A DNA stretch of 49,884 nt from Tubiluchus corallicola (taxonomy: Eukaryota > Priapulida > Priapulimorpha > Priapulimorphida > Tubiluchidae), in contig JAQGDQ010000680.1 in assembly GCA_030141605.1 (NCBI GenBank), positions 1 to 49,884 on the forward strand. The letters are read 5' to 3'. Position numbers and translations under genes: made by a program. Of this stretch, positions 10,699 through 36,160 are shown piece by piece. Positions within the stretch are counted from its first letter, which is position 1. Each line of letters begins with the position of its first letter. The notes beneath the pieces were generated by a model. That model worked only from the letters and a program-made list of their open reading frames with translations. It was not told the origin of the DNA and searched no databases.

Positions 10699-11094
10699 CA
10701 GGGCCGTAGTCGGCTTTTGAAAAGTGGTCCGGCCACAGATACGGAACAGGTAGAAGAATACAGCAACAACATATAGAAGAGTATATTATAATTTATAATA
10801 CAGAGTTATAATATAATAGAGCACTACACATACTCAATGATGACATGATTGATTAGAACTTCCAAACACACATCTGCGCCGCTCATTTCTAGCAGTAAAC
10901 TCGTTCGCAATTTCTTTCAGGTCGAGAGCGTCTGTTCTATCCATATGTACATGCAAAGTCATGAGATTGTTCAGTCTAGTTTGAGTCATCGTACTCCGCA
11001 AATAAGTTTTTACTCTACGCAGGGCTGAGAATGTCTAGGCACGTATGGCAGAAAAAGTGGTCCGGCCATGGCCGGACCGCCGACTACGGCCTTG
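10699..11094 (-). mobile_element. hAT-type DNA transposon remnant with transposase C-terminus
   Basis: The ends are a 16-bp terminal inverted repeat, CAGGGCCGTAGTCGGC at 10699 and GCCGACTACGGCCTTG ending at 11094, with one mismatch. TTATA flanks both sides (10694-10698 and 11095-11099). hAT elements normally make 8-bp duplications, so part may have decayed. Inside, - strand 10876-11034 is a 53-codon stop-free frame containing FSALRRVKTYLRSTM and LNNLMTLHVHMDR. This is the typical hAT C-terminal dimerisation region. The rest of the transposase is deleted. Confidence 0.75.
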
Positions 11095-11195
11095 TTATAA
11101 TTTTTACAAGGGTTATTTCTTTGGAACTCCCCGTTCTGAAAAACATAATATTGTTTATTGTTTAGAATCTGTTTTTGTAGCAAATAAGCTGTTAA

Positions 11196-11243
11196 CCAGA
11201 GAATGTAATATCCCTTCCATATAGCGGATATTACATTCTCTGG
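11196..11243. repeat. Perfect 18-bp inverted repeat
   Basis: CCAGAGAATGTAATATCC (11196-11213) and its exact complement (11226-11243) are separated by 12 bases. It lies inside LINE debris, just above the hAT insertion. No loop or T-run suggests a terminator; it may be a very small foldback element. Confidence 0.7.
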
Positions 11244-12610
11244 CTGTTTCACATATACATAATTGCTTGCATGAATTTCTTTCTGAAACGTTGGATATAA
11301 ATGGATGTATTGATACTGATTTGTAATTGTTTAATACAGTAACATCGGATCGTTTGATTTTAACAAAGGCACAATTATTATTGATCCTTTCAATTTTAAA
11401 GGTATTTCACAAGTTAAAAAGGATAAATTAATGACGTACGCTAATGGCCAGCAATAATTTTACATTCCATAGTAACAACAACTACTAGGTAGCATGGATT
11501 CTGCGACTTTACAAGGACTAAACGTCTTGCAAGTTTTTATTATTCGTTGCTCACATGCAGTATTTTAGGAGAAAGATTTGCGTGTAATTATCTTAATTAA
11601 TATTTTAAAGTGTGCGTACGGGTTTCCTTCAAGATTTTCAGTTTGTTCTGCTAATTTAGGACATACTTTGAAAGATAATCATGTCTATGCATCTTCCAAG
11701 TTATTTTTAATTAGGATTGCTTATGTAATCCATGCAAGGTTTCTTTGATTTTTTTTGCATCTGTATTGTGCTTTTACTTAATGTTTATTGTAAATTTCTA
11801 TGAGTTGATCGTTATTGAACTATAAGTTCTTCAGTATCAGTCTTAGTATGTGTCACATACTTGACCAGTAAGTGTAAGTTAATGAGTTTTGCATGCTCAT
11901 GGTGTCTCTGTGTGTTTGCAAGTGTCGATTTTCAAGTTTACCCCTAAGAAAATAGGGTATATCCGTTAAAAAGCGATTTGTAACTATAATCAATTAATGG
12001 AGCTGAATACGGTGTTATTCTTGTAGGTCTCATACCTACTGGAAACAAAGTTGGCATGGTTTCTAAAAAGCAACAAGTTTCACTGTGTGTAACGTGACTC
12101 AACAAATTAATATTGAAATCACCAAGTACAGTAAAAAGACATACTTACATTAGCAAGGTTTAACCTAGTTAATGTTTCTTGTAGTTTTGAGTTAAATTCA
12201 GTTGGACACTTCCAGGAGATCTATAATTATATATATGGCACATGGAATTAATGTTTTACTTTTATTAGTTTGTAATTCCCCAGAGAATTTTAATGACTCC
12301 TTAATAAAACATTTCTTGTTCAATGACCACTGAACAGGCCTACACTACCTCCTTTTTAATTTTGCGATAGTTACAAATAAAATTATTTATTCCGGTTATT
12401 CCAGATGAATCCTGCATATATCCAGGTCTCAGATAAAGCTAATACATAAAAAAGTCAAGCTTCACCGGAAGTTGAACTTATTTTAATATGAACTTCAATA
12501 GATAACCGACTTTGCAGATCACCACCTCATTTATCTTTGGGAAATCTTAAGAAATAAAAATTTCAAACAGAACGAAATTATAAAACATATCCATATTATT
12601 ATGAACATAA

Positions 12611-12650
12611 CGTTGAGAATGGCACGTACCAGACAGGTGCCAAAACGTTT
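12611..12650 (+). ncRNA. Hammerhead-ribozyme-like hairpin motif (degenerate)
   Basis: The string reads AACG-TTGAGAA-TGGCAC-loop-GTGCCA-AAA-CGTT, a helix interrupted by a purine-rich internal loop like the CUGANGA...GAAA core of hammerheads found in Penelope-like retroelements. Core positions differ from consensus (initial U for C, missing G of GAAA), so cleavage is unlikely. AATAAA follows at 12664-12669. It could equally be an ordinary hairpin from another repeat. Confidence 0.25.
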
Positions 12651-12669
12651 TGTAGGTTTGTTTTAATAA

Positions 12670-14110
12670 AGAGTTGTGCGGCTTGTACACACATTCGTTC
12701 TGTTTTTGAAACTTTTATTATCACAAAAATAGAATTACTATTAATGGTTTGAATAATCTCCCACCGAAGCTAATTGAGGCTCCATCGGCAAATGCCTTCA
12801 AGTCTGGTCTGGCTATGTTTTGACATTGGCTTGATGGCTTGCATCAGTATCCTTTAACTTAATGATATGATTGAGCTCCGCCTTGCTCACCAACCAGATG
12901 AGTTCAATTGTAATTCTGATTTTCTTTAGGTAAAACATAGAGAAATGTTGAAAAAAGAGTATTCATAGTATATAGTATTCATGACAAACATCGTGGCAAT
13001 GTTAAAAGGCACAGGAAAAATAGAAAAAAAAGAAACACCAAACACTGTGGAAATAATAATACATGTAATAATGAAGATAGATCCAAGTTTGCAATAAGTT
13101 TAAATTATTTTTTGTCTTTTAAACTGGTAACACAAGTGAGATTACGGGGATTACAGTACAAAACTCAGAATCTCCAGGTTAGCTATAAAGGCAATTATAC
13201 AAACGCAATATGCTTGCATTAGTCTATAATTATATTCTTCTTGTATCCAACTTCTATATGCTGTATTTCTGTATAACAGTATGTTGGTTGCTGTAGGCAC
13301 ATATTAGCGAAGTTCTTATTGAAATTCCACTTCTGTCATGTTACTCAAACCAAATTCTAAAAAGTACACAATATATATCTACGAGTCTGTGAAGTGTTGC
13401 TTTGTCAATGCATAGGCCAGTTAGACCTATAGCCTACGCCACACAAAAAACTGCATACTTAGTTTGTTGATAAATCATATGCACGACAAAATAACCAAAT
13501 CTAACGTTATCGGAATTTGTGAAAAATTCAAATTTGTAGTGATTAATCATTAAATGTTTGTACAAATACGAATTCTATTCTTGGTTTAATGAAGCTGAAA
13601 TTTATATAAACATTAATTTTGTTATCTGAAAAAGAAATTGTTAGACTTATCAGACACCAAAAAGCTAAAACGATGCTTTTGACCACAATGATGTTTTTTG
13701 GAAACATTGCGGCCTTGCACAATAGACAGTTATAATTGCCTGCATTATTCTTAGCTTTTTGGTTTTGTAGTTTTTTTTTATACATTCACATGCATTGATT
13801 ATATATAGACTTTCATAACTGAACAAGTGTGAAAGTGACGGTTACAACTGTTCAAAAATAGATAAATCAGAGCTGGATGATGTCGTACGTCCCCTGACAC
13901 TCATGTTTCACACCTTGAGGATCTTGATGTTTGAGATAATATCATTCTTTTTGGCCAAATATGGTTTAAAATTAGGAAGTAAAGGTCCGCAAACAGCAAT
14001 AACTTTCGAGCGCTGCCTCCTGGTTAAAACGTTTTTGTATCCAAATTTCGTACAGACAGTTTCGTACAACTGGCATTTTTAGCTATATTTTGCAATTTTT
14101 ACATTTCTTC
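12670..14110. other. Intergenic, nothing recognised
   Basis: There is no coding region with family motifs. A short GGCACAGGAAAAAT phrase near 13010 resembles one or two units of the TGTGCCATTTT array in reverse. The 80-codon - strand frame at 13543-13785 has no recognisable features. Confidence 0.35.
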
Positions 14111-14119
14111 TATGGTCAC

Positions 14120-14830
14120 TGAATTCCATTGCCTAAATGTTCTCACCTATCATCTACCTCTTACCACTTACACTTGACATTTTTTGGGACAAATCCTGCC
14201 ATCATAACCCTGTAGCTCGAATCTTGGCTTTTCCTTCCCTGGGAGTCAGTGAGGAGATTTGTCATAGCTGGGTTGCCAATAAGTGACAGACGCAATCACT
14301 TTTAACAATATTTCCTCGCTTCAAGCCGACTCAGATTCTCTCACTATACACACCATTCTGGATCCTCCCCTTCCCCTCTCGAGGGCACATGGTCATTGCA
14401 GACCAACAGATCACCCAAATTAAAAACTGTCACCCATCACCTAACATCTACACTTGAAATTTTGTGTGACAAAACCTGTCATTATAACAATACAATTGAA
14501 AATGTTCAAATCCCGGATCCGCCCTCCCTTCTTCTCATGACATATCAGTCTAATTCTTTGCAATGGGCTGGCTCTATTTCTCTATTACACCCATTATTCT
14601 GGCTCTTCTATGTGGGAGGGAATTGCACTTGTTGCCTATGAATTACATTTGACAATTTGAGAGACCAAAACAGCCTTTGCAACACTATAGTAGTATTAGA
14701 ATTCTGGTTCCACCTCCCCCTGGAAGAAGGGGGCTAAAATAGTTTTGTCAATGTTGGATTGGCAGTAGTGACAGGTCACTTTTTGCACTGAACTGCCCCC
14801 CAAGTGGTTCAGGTATAACCGAATTAAACG
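14120..14830. repeat. Three diverged tandem units of about 200-280 bp
   Basis: The phrase CTACACTTGACATTTTTTGG-gacAAA-CCTG-CATTATAAC recurs with changes near 14165, 14445 and 14645. Each is followed by a pyrimidine-rich CCCCTTCCC or CCTCCCCCTGG segment and a ...TTGCCAATAAGTGACAG-like tail (14275 and 14768). Spacing is unequal and divergence high, so this is an old tandem repeat. Confidence 0.55.
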
Positions 14831-15130
14831 CAATTTTTGAATGGACGGTTAATGATGGACACTGCATGACCGGCTTGCGGCATAAAATCCTTATAGATTT
14901 GGAAAGTCAGGGGACACAGAAATCAGTTCATGTAGGAAATAGGCAGTCTTACAGAAACATGTGCACAATTGTAAATGTTTTTCACATTTGCACTCATAAA
15001 TACAGCAAGATAACTGGAATGTTACTTTTCTATAGAGTAGAGAATTACCTTATTTACATATAAAACTGGAAGATACAGTAGTAAAAATGCTCTGAATAAA
15101 TAAAACTGTAACAATAATTATATTTATACA

Positions 15131-15141
15131 TGTATATTCAA

Positions 15142-15175
<34 letters not shown>

Positions 15176-15200
15176 CATATAATATATATATACATATACA

Positions 15201-15231
<31 letters not shown>

Positions 15232-15232
15232 T
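15131..15232. repeat. (TA)n / (ATAC)n microsatellite
   Basis: About 100 bp consist of alternating TA with interspersed ATAC or ACAT. The Tyr/Ile-rich frame across it is a low-complexity artefact. Confidence 0.95.
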
Positions 15233-15554
15233 GCTAGAATTACTAAAATTATAAAGATAAATAATAAATAATTTTAGTTGCTGCAATTATAATTACTAGA
15301 GCAATGTCACTTTTCAGCACACAGTCTCTCGTTATTTTTGTGGTCAGGGTGCAACATGAAGGAGTTCATTAAGTATGCAATTACAAAATTTTTTACAAAC
15401 AAAATGTAATTTAATGATGCAAGTCCTAAGCCAAAAATATTCATAGCATATTATTAGTTCGCTATACTTGTTAAGTAATTATCAAAGAATAGAACTGGTA
15501 CAGGCCCTACCGTAAATACTGGCAATAAGGCTTAATTGCTTTTCATAGGCTATA

Positions 15555-15560
15555 TTTATT
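15555..15560 (-). terminator. Candidate polyadenylation signal of the MAP3K gene
   Basis: The + strand TTTATT here reads AATAAA on the - strand, about 560 bp beyond the MAP3K stop codon. It is the first canonical signal I noticed downstream; closer variants may exist. Confidence 0.3.
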
Positions 15561-16115
15561 TACATAATCCAATATATACAACAGCTTGGCAGATGTTCTT
15601 CTGTACTAACAATTTTGCTCATTTTTGGCAATATAGCATCTTTCATTAGCATGCAAGCTAAAAAAATTTCAGTGGCATTTACTTTTTGTGAGCTTTCTTG
15701 ATTGTGGGCATTTGAGGTTGCAATAAAGTTAATGTTTTATAATTTGTATCGTAATTGTGGAGTATAATCCCAAGTAAATAAGGCATTTCAGCAGTGATTT
15801 CACCACCCGAGGATCGAAACCATCTATTCTTCAGCGGTAAAAGAGACCTGTACAAGTTCTCTGGAAGGCACATGCATTTCTTTGACGTGATATTCAGTTT
15901 CCTTCTTAGAAAGAATCATGGCTAAACTCAAACCTACATTATAGGCTATATTTCTTCAGTGCACAAGTGCTCCACTGAAATTCTCAATCTCCACTCGGTT
16001 AGTGCAAATTCTCTGTACATGCTAATAAATATATCTACAGTCGCTAGAAAAACACTGTGGCATGACTTGTATATTACTACACATCCTTTAGTCAGAGATT
16101 TATCTTTCATCACAG

Positions 16116-30256
<14,141 letters not shown>

Positions 30257-30337
30257 GAGATTTTCTGGGTAATGCTGCCATAGGTAATACTGGAAGAGTT
30301 TGAAACAAAGACGTCCACAGTCTAAAACCATTGACAA

Positions 30338-31812
30338 CAGTACATAGTCAACTCTATGTCAAGTTCTGTTATTTTTATGCAAAACATCCTTATGCAATAA
30401 AGAGAAAATTAGATGGAGATAGCAAACGAGTGGTAGAGCCGCAAACTGCAGGCAAAAACTTTAGCGGCAACTCTTGATATAAGATGTTCAAATGTTCAAG
30501 TAGGAGAAGCAGTACCTGTAATAAAAGAAGTAAAACATTATTTAAGGAAAAATTGGCAGCTTGTTATTTCTACCCTAAGAGAAGTTCATAAAATATCCAA
30601 AGTATGACTATTATTAGAAACACAATAACTGATAAAAAGAAAGGAAGGAAGACTTAAAACTGCTATGTGACAATCTCATCTGCAGTCTGCAAAATTTTAC
30701 AAAACATTAGAGTGTTTAGCTCGTCAAGCTTCATTTCGTAGCAGGGCTACCTATTCATCTCGTATATATTATTTACATTATTATTTTTAAGCAATTTATA
30801 TTGTATTAAAATTTAAGCCACCTGCATTAAGCTGGTCCTCTGAGCTCGGAGAATGCCAAACTTTTTAAAGCTGTTAGTTTTGCTGAAATTGTGGTTAATT
30901 TATTTTGTTTCTAGTGAACTACACCTCACGCACTCAGAATCACTCCAGCAAGAGCTGACAATGAAATAATAAATAAGTGTGAACTATGGAACGTTTGGTT
31001 TTCATAAAAAGTGCACTTGTGTATGAAACTCATTTTATTGTAGTGTACTAACTTCATCGTGAACTGCGCATGTGCTAATCAACGTGTGAATATTCCACGT
31101 ACTGATCCTAAAACAACGGTAAAAACATCGAGAGTGATTTACATGGCTATCACGACGTCTTAATGCAAAGCGTAGAGCAGAAGAATGCATAAAGGCGACG
31201 GTTTTCCAAGTAATCAATGAACGTTCTAGGAAACGCAAGCAAACCACATGCCCAAATATGGGAGTGAGTGGGATGGAGCGGCTACTGCTGACGACATGAA
31301 GATCGTTATTCAAATGAGCTTCCGAGCATGCAGAATCCACAATACCTCAAGGCTGACTGACTGCGAAGCCATGCATACTGTACAGACAAGACAGTTGCGC
31401 AATAAATTCAAAACAAACGTCGTGAGCTAGGTATAGACACAACAACGTATGGACGGTTACAAAACAAAACAAAAACAAGAAAGCAGAAAACAATAATTTA
31501 TGGATTTAAGTAAAAAAATAACGTTAAAAAGAAAAAGATATAAACATAAAAATAAGTCAATAGTAACAAAGACAACATTAAAAAAGCAGACATGGATAGA
31601 TAAATTAATGGATAGAGAGACCTGGGGCCTGATTCATATACTGCACTTACGACCAATTGTAAAGGTTACCAACATGTAAAAAAATACAAAACCATAAAAA
31701 ATCGTGAAAAGAAAAATATATGAATTAAAACCAATAAAATTCCGTCTAATAAAATTGATTTGCTTTAAATTCAAAATTTAATTGAAAATTTACCCGCCCT
31801 TATTAATATTGA
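30338..31812. other. Upstream of MAP3K, no gene recognised
   Basis: It holds the second copy of the dispersed repeat (30824-30935) and a somewhat CpG-richer patch at about 31050-31400 with short frames in both directions but no family motif. 5' UTR exons of the MAP3K could lie here; none could be fixed. Confidence 0.35.
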
Positions 31813-32088
31813 TCACATGTTTGTATTTTTAATCAGCTCTGCTTCAGCCAATAATCTTTCTACATGATCTTTAGCTCTAAATAATACACACGCATTAAAA
31901 GGGGCTGATAGCAAAGAGTTATGGTTTTTATAATGTTCTCCGCAGAAGGAAGCAACAGTATGATTTTTACAGTATCGCATATGCTCTATGAGACGATCTC
32001 TAACAGGTCGTTTGGTTTGCGTAATGTTATGCAATGTAGAATTCCTGGCAGAAAGCACAGTGCAGTTTGTAAACCATGCTTTGCCCAT
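31813..32088 (-). mobile_element. Penelope-like element remnant (GIY-YIG endonuclease part)
   Basis: A 91-codon frame contains ITQTKRPVRDRLIEHMRYC followed by HNSLLSAPF, VLFRAKDHVERLLAEAELIK. This matches the end of Penelope-like polyproteins: the GIY-YIG YIGQTKRP-x-RLIEH block and the downstream RLL-E-x-x-IK block. The GIY signature itself is degraded. No reverse transcriptase was recognised next to it. Confidence 0.6.
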
Positions 32089-32374
32089 CCAGTACTTTTT
32101 TTTACATATTAGTAAGCTTTAGAAATGTATCTCACATCAATTTTATTCAACATTTGTTCAACTAATGCACCACAGACACATACGGTATTCATTAAGAGAC
32201 TTGGTAGTATAATTCTGTCTTTTCTCATCTAATCATCTGTTTCTGACAGTTATTTACTCTAAACAGCTATAAAGTCAATAGGCAAATATTTGGTTATTTT
32301 TCAAGAACTTAGCTATATCTAATGGACGCCAGGCATGTTTGTCAGTTTAATTTTCATGTTGTTTTCTTAATTGT

Positions 32375-32407
32375 GGAGTTGATGAAGTCCGAGAGGACAA
32401 AAGCTCC
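32375..32407 (+). ncRNA. Hammerhead-like motif near the Penelope remnant (degenerate)
   Basis: The string reads GGAG-TTGATGA-AGTCC-GAGA-GGAC-AAAAG-CTCC. TTGATGA and the GTCC/GGAC stem followed by AAA closely resemble the hammerhead core CUGAUGA-stem II-GAAA found in Penelope-like elements. Two core bases differ (first C is U, G of GAAA is A). Its strand is opposite to the Penelope frame at 31813-32088, which weakens the link. Confidence 0.3.
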
Positions 32408-32409
32408 TT

Positions 32410-33985
32410 AAAGGATTTCTGAGATTTACTTTGAAATTACTCACAAACTGACGAAATTCACTTAATTCGAATATTTTCCTTTTTTGTTTAACTCATGTTT
32501 CCAATAAGATTTCTAGTTCAAACTTGAGCAAAAACAGCGCAATCAGCAGCAAGACATTTATCCACAAGTTGGTAATAAAATTTGCATTGAGTTACAGCTG
32601 TTTTGCCGTGACAGACAGCTAACTAATAAACGCGACTTTATTAGTAAACTAAATAAATAACTAAAATCACTAATGGTCGCATGTAATGCAGATGTAAAAA
32701 ACGCTCGTGAAGCTCGGACCTCTTTCAGTGCAGATGCTGCTTAAGACACACATAAAAAATTCACAAACTAAACAATTAAGTTAACGCATCCTAGGTCGTA
32801 CCCTTTTAAAGCACACCAAGCGTCTAATAATATAATAATACTACATGTATTATGATATAGTACTAGTTAAACTGCTGCACTAGTTATACTGACGCTAAAT
32901 TTTGATTTATAGTCGCGTCAAAATTATGATTGACGAGAACTGATTTTTTGTGAAGCTCGTTTAGAACTGTTATTACTGTTTTTATGTACTAGATGTTTCT
33001 GTAATAAAAAAGGCAGAGTGTTCAGTGTTAGATGTTTATAAGTGCCGAAATGTCTCACGCCCAAGTGTCCCCGTGCCCAAATGGCCATACCCAAATGTCA
33101 CGTATCCTTTAATTTACTACTGACTTCGTTTACACACAATGGGTGCAGCCTGTCTGTTGCAGAAGCGCTTTCAGGAGACAATAATCACAAAAAAACTGCT
33201 AATAGTAGCACAAAGTGTGCGATGGATAATCATGGATTGTGTTTTACAAAATGAGATTTGCCAAGTGTTTGCCTTTCTTCCATATAAGTTTCTTCGAATG
33301 TTTAGCTTCAATTCTCCTCATCATTACACTGCCTTTTGTTTTTCTTTCTCTTCTTTTTTTACCGAGTTTTCATTTACAAAATTAAATAGTAGTATCCTAG
33401 CATGTCCCGCTAGTCCCCATAATTTTAAACATCCAGGAAATCAAATGTATACATTTTAACGTAAGTACTAATCCGCTAATTATCTTTTTTATAATTATTA
33501 TTTTTGTTACTGTGTTAATTTTTTATCATTTTGTATTCTTTGTGGTTTTTTTTTGTAAAAATGTGGTACCTAATAAATTATGATAATAATAATATAAAAC
33601 ATTTCGCGCATACTCTCAGCAGTTAACAGCTAACAGCAATTGTAATGAAAGGCACAGCAACACGAGCCACGAAATGAGGCCATAAATATAAAAAAATCTA
33701 CCAATATTCCAGATTCATAATACCTAATACAGCAATAGCTAATATTTTACTATTTTTGCAGGTCATTGCATTGTCTGAAAAGCATTTCTGTCCGTGTTCT
33801 GAATTTTAGTACGTTTAATCGTTAGCTTTGAGTTGACGCCTGACGGCCATACTTAATAATAATGACGCAGTATACTAAGCTTATATAGGATTTTTCATTA
33901 CATATGCGCGACGTGTATCTTATAGGCATCATAGGTTTCATTATAGGCATCTCAGTAATTATTTCACCGTTGTTACACATTTCAG
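32410..33985. other. Intergenic, mostly nothing recognised
   Basis: A few GTGCCCAAATGTC-type units at 33035-33105 belong to the TGTCCAAAT repeat family. The 106-codon frame at 33139-33459 (+) shows no conserved motif. Confidence 0.35.
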
Positions 33986-34221
33986 TAAGTGACAAAACCT
34001 CTATGATTTCGCTCGGACGCTCGCACCCGCAGGTGGCGGTAGCAGTAAGATTTCCACCGGCAGCGGCATAACAGTCTTGCACTACAGCTTACAGCCACAC
34101 CACATACGCTGATTAGTACGCGCAGTACACGTCATGCGACGCCATTTTTATTGTTTTCGCACTGTGTCGCAAAGCTTCAGTCGGATTAATTACTGCCGTT
34201 ATTAGTGCACAAGTTTCTGTT
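33986..34221. promoter_or_regulatory. Promoter-like CpG-richer region upstream of SMCO4
   Basis: This is the most CpG-rich stretch in its surroundings. It contains ACGTCATGCG (about 34128, CRE-like) and GCGACGCCATTTTT (about 34136, YY1-like), a common start-site pairing, about 80 bp before the SMCO4 ATG. A - strand frame (33822-34082) starts in the same patch. Divergent transcription is possible but unproven. Confidence 0.4.
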
Positions 34222-34398
34222 ATGCGGCAACTGAAAGGGAAGGTGAAAGAATCAAAGAAAGAGAAAAGAGAACGCAAATCAGAAAATGCTAAAGGACGTG
34301 GATTAATATGGAAAATAGCATTGCCCATCTGTGTTATTATTGCGGCAGCTGTAGTACTATTCGTTTATGTTGGAACTCGGCCAAAAATTGAATTTTAG
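34222..34398 (+). CDS. SMCO4: SMCO4, small single-pass membrane protein (58 aa)
   Basis: ATG at 34222 to TAG at 34398 encodes 58 residues; human SMCO4 has 59. The N-terminus MRQLKGKVKESKKEKRERKS fits the family start MRQLKGK and its Lys/Glu-rich coiled-coil segment. Residues about 31-50 (KIALPICVIIAAAVVLFVYV) form one membrane span, followed by the short tail GTRPKIEF, where the family has ATRP. It is a whole single-exon gene with no defect. The function of SMCO4 is poorly known. The CpG-rich region just upstream probably carries its promoter, and ATATAAA near 34472 may act as a variant polyadenylation signal. Length, both ends and topology all agree, so the call is firm. Confidence 0.93.
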   Translation: MRQLKGKVKESKKEKRERKSENAKGRGLIWKIALPICVIIAAAVVLFVYVGTRPKIEF

Positions 34399-34479
34399 AT
34401 TCGTTAATGTATGTGGACTAGCATAGTTTATCGTAGGTACAGTTCTGTAATGTACTAGCAGAAGTCTATGAATGATATA

Positions 34480-36160
34480 AAGTTTAATTATTATAACCTG
34501 AAATTTGTGTTAACAATGCAACGAAAAAAGCTAATTTTTAGCAAAAATTAGTGAAAAAAGTCTTAAACTACTATGTATGGTGTTTCAATGCTAAAACCTT
34601 CTGAAACTAAACGAAGCAAAATGGTAAAAATTCAAATTTTATAAGCACTATTAAAAAATCGAGTTTTAATTAACTTTTGGACACGTAATACTAATACTAA
34701 TAGACAGTGGGAAGACTGCTGTTGCTTTCAGATAATGGATACCTTTTATAATGGTTCCAAAAACTCCTGATTCGCTAATAAGAACAGTGAACATTTTATT
34801 TGGCATTGGGAAGCATTACGATGCATTGAATTCTGCTATGTAATTTCGACTGGTTGCTATGCAATTTTAAATTTGAATTACATTTATCTGCTATACATTT
34901 ACAAAAGCATGGAAACACTTGAAAAGATCTTAGAACATCAGTAATTTACACAATTAAAATTGCTTCAAAGTCACCAAAGGACGTTCTTAAAGCTAATCAA
35001 AGATTATATAAAGCTGTTTTTGATACAGTTATAACTAGAGCCCAGAGCTTTTCAGCTGAGCTCAAGGCTGTTTACTTCTACAGTCGACCTAGCTGATAAA
35101 AAAACCCAGCTTTAGTCTGCCAACCGCTCAGTGTTGGGAGTCGAGCTAGCTGACATTTTTGCCGGCTGCGAAGATTTTCGCTCTTGCGATAATCACGCGA
35201 CACTGCATATCACTGGTTGAAATATGGCAAATGTATAGAAAGCTGGTCAATTCAAAATTAAATACACAAATAGGTAACGTTAGTCACACGTATGGAATCA
35301 TTTTGGTATTGATTCGTCGGTAATCAAGATAAGCTTCACCAAGAGTTAGATTTCAATAAACCCATTGCTTTTTTATAATAATAAATCACTAATGGATTAT
35401 TTGAATTTGTACATCAGCTTTTTCCTGTGTATAAGCAACACGAATTGTTTAAAAAATTGTCTGCATAGCAGCTAATAATTGATTTTTAAAGTAACATTTT
35501 CTCTGAAGTAAAGGGTAATCCTGTATGTAATTTAAATAACAACAAGACCATACTTCTTGCTGATTCTTTAATATGCCAACTTGTCGAAGAATCAATAAAT
35601 GCGAATAAAACTCCTAACATCTTTTTATAAGAGTTGTGATCAAAGTAATAAAAACTGTATTGCTTGCTTTAACATCATTAATTTATCCTCTGAAAATGAA
35701 CTTTTCCTGCAAAACTCAAAGAATATATATAACATATACAATTGTTTTAATATTCAAAGCAATAGAAACGGAGATAACATGCCAGACAAAACTTGTCTCT
35801 TTTTTATATATTTCTTTAAAAGTAGAAATTAATCCCTACAAATGTAAGTAAAACAGTAATGTTAGAACTAGTTTATGACAAGTTCAGAGAGCAGTACAGT
35901 AAATGTTAACATATTAGTTTATTTTTAGTCACAAATACTAGGATTTGCAACAACTATCATGTTTCCACTAACATTACTGTAAGTTACAAATACTGCTGCT
36001 AATTTCATTACCATTGTGCAACTTTGTGTGAAATAATCTAAATAAACTAAAACATTTTCAAAGCATTGAGTGCAACTAATAATGAAGTCTGACAGGAAAA
36101 CAAATAAAAAAGAAATGAGAATTCTACTGTTACCTTAAATTGCATTTTTTTACTTCTAGC
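34480..36160. other. Intergenic between SMCO4 and neuferricin
   Basis: No coding motif was seen. A GC-richer patch at about 35035-35215 could hold an upstream exon or promoter for neuferricin, and an acceptor-like TTTACTTCTAG ends at about 36160, so a 5' UTR intron is possible. Confidence 0.35.

Larger units (their letters stand above)
10370..12560 (-). mobile_element. Degenerate LINE (endonuclease plus RT), interrupted by a hAT element
   Basis: Across many stops the - strand reads, from high to low coordinate: an endonuclease motif LSETWIYAGF (about 12395-12445), a PS-region and INLSFLTCEIPLK segment (about 11400-11440), an AIDTVNN-like RT segment (about 10600-10660) and CVPQGSILGPPLFL (about 10410-10465). 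The order matches a non-LTR element. A 396-bp hAT element (10699-11094) is inserted in the RT region. It is clearly inactive and older than the 1-8 kb LINE. Confidence 0.65.

Noticed and set aside
15050-15286. Tyr/Ile repeat protein
   Set aside because: Low-complexity translation of the (TA)n tract.
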